From an uncultured Collinsella sp. (GTDB lineage Bacteria; Actinomycetota; Coriobacteriia; Coriobacteriales; Coriobacteriaceae), in NCBI GenBank assembly GCA_900541875.1, contig UQLF01000037.1, positions 1 through 6,846 on the forward strand: a stretch of 6,846 nucleotides of DNA, written 5' to 3'. Positions within the stretch are counted from its first letter, which is position 1. Every line of letters begins with the position of its first letter. Below the pieces are notes generated by a model. It saw only the letters and a program-made list of their open reading frames with translations. It did no database searches and was not told the DNA's origin. Positions 6,734 through 6,846 of this stretch are shown here, piece after piece. A program made the translations under genes and the position numbers.

Positions 6734-6846
6734 GGGGGGGTAAAAAAAAATAAAAAAGGGGGGGGGGCCCACCCCCCCCAAATAAAACCAAACCAAAAAG
6801 GGGGGGAATGGGGGGACAAAGGGGGGCCCCAAGAACAAAATAATTT
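6734..6846. other. Low-complexity poly-G/poly-A contig end, likely artefact
   Basis: From 6734 the sequence becomes runs of G, A and C with almost no T: a G7 run, A9, A6, a G10 run, C8, then G7, G6 and G6 runs separated by short A-rich pieces. Nothing like this occurs elsewhere in the window. It looks like degraded base calls or misassembly at a contig end, not biological DNA. Nothing should be annotated in it. Confidence 0.75.

Noticed and set aside
6547..6819. A 90-codon minus-strand open frame, including a 23-codon ATG-initiated piece at its end
   Set aside because: It begins in the homopolymer artefact, and the internal ATG near 6620 has no good ribosome site; the region is better explained by the inverted-repeat element.
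6734..6846. G-quadruplex or homopolymer-based regulatory tract
   Set aside because: The G runs would qualify formally, but the abrupt change in composition at the window end fits base-calling or assembly failure better.

Overview
The window is high-GC bacterial DNA with densely packed genes. The gene set suggests a Gram-positive anaerobe, and my best guess is a Coriobacteriia-type actinobacterium such as Collinsella. It carries a TGS-less threonyl-tRNA synthetase, a PLDc_N/zinc-ribbon membrane protein, and an anaerobic GlpA-like / FAD oxidoreductase / DUF1667 operon. The lineage is an inference from gene style and is not proven here.

Left part (1-2640): everything reads leftward. A small two-TM zinc-ribbon protein (2179-2610) is followed by a GC-rich hairpin. 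Then comes a promoter with a perfect TATAAT box, then thrS (190-1953), then three stacked intrinsic terminators (15-167). At least one terminator is bidirectional, so a rightward gene probably ends just outside the left edge.

Middle (2611-3096): this 486-bp divergent intergenic region holds the most striking feature. Six copies of a TGTAACA/TGTTACA motif alternate in orientation as three inverted pairs. Each pair has exactly 32 bp between motif starts, exactly 25 nt of unrelated sequence between motifs, and a pair period of 80-81 bp. It is followed by an imperfect hairpin and a cluster of overlapping dyads just before the next operon.

Right part (3097-6338): a rightward three-gene operon with 1- and 4-nt gaps. 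It encodes a DAO-fold flavoprotein with a C-terminal BFD [2Fe-2S] domain (GlpA-like), a two-dinucleotide-fold FAD oxidoreductase, and a DUF1667 protein with a CxxCxxxC...C cluster motif. Together they look like a soluble electron-transfer complex that oxidises glycerol 3-phosphate or a related hydroxy or amino acid. It parallels GlpABC, with DUF1667 in place of GlpC.

Tail (6339-6846): no gene is supported. It contains a 20-bp-stem hairpin with a T-rich tail (probable operon terminator) and a separate AT-richer element bounded by a perfect 17-bp inverted repeat. From about 6734 to the end, poly-G/poly-A low-complexity sequence looks like contig-end sequencing or assembly error.
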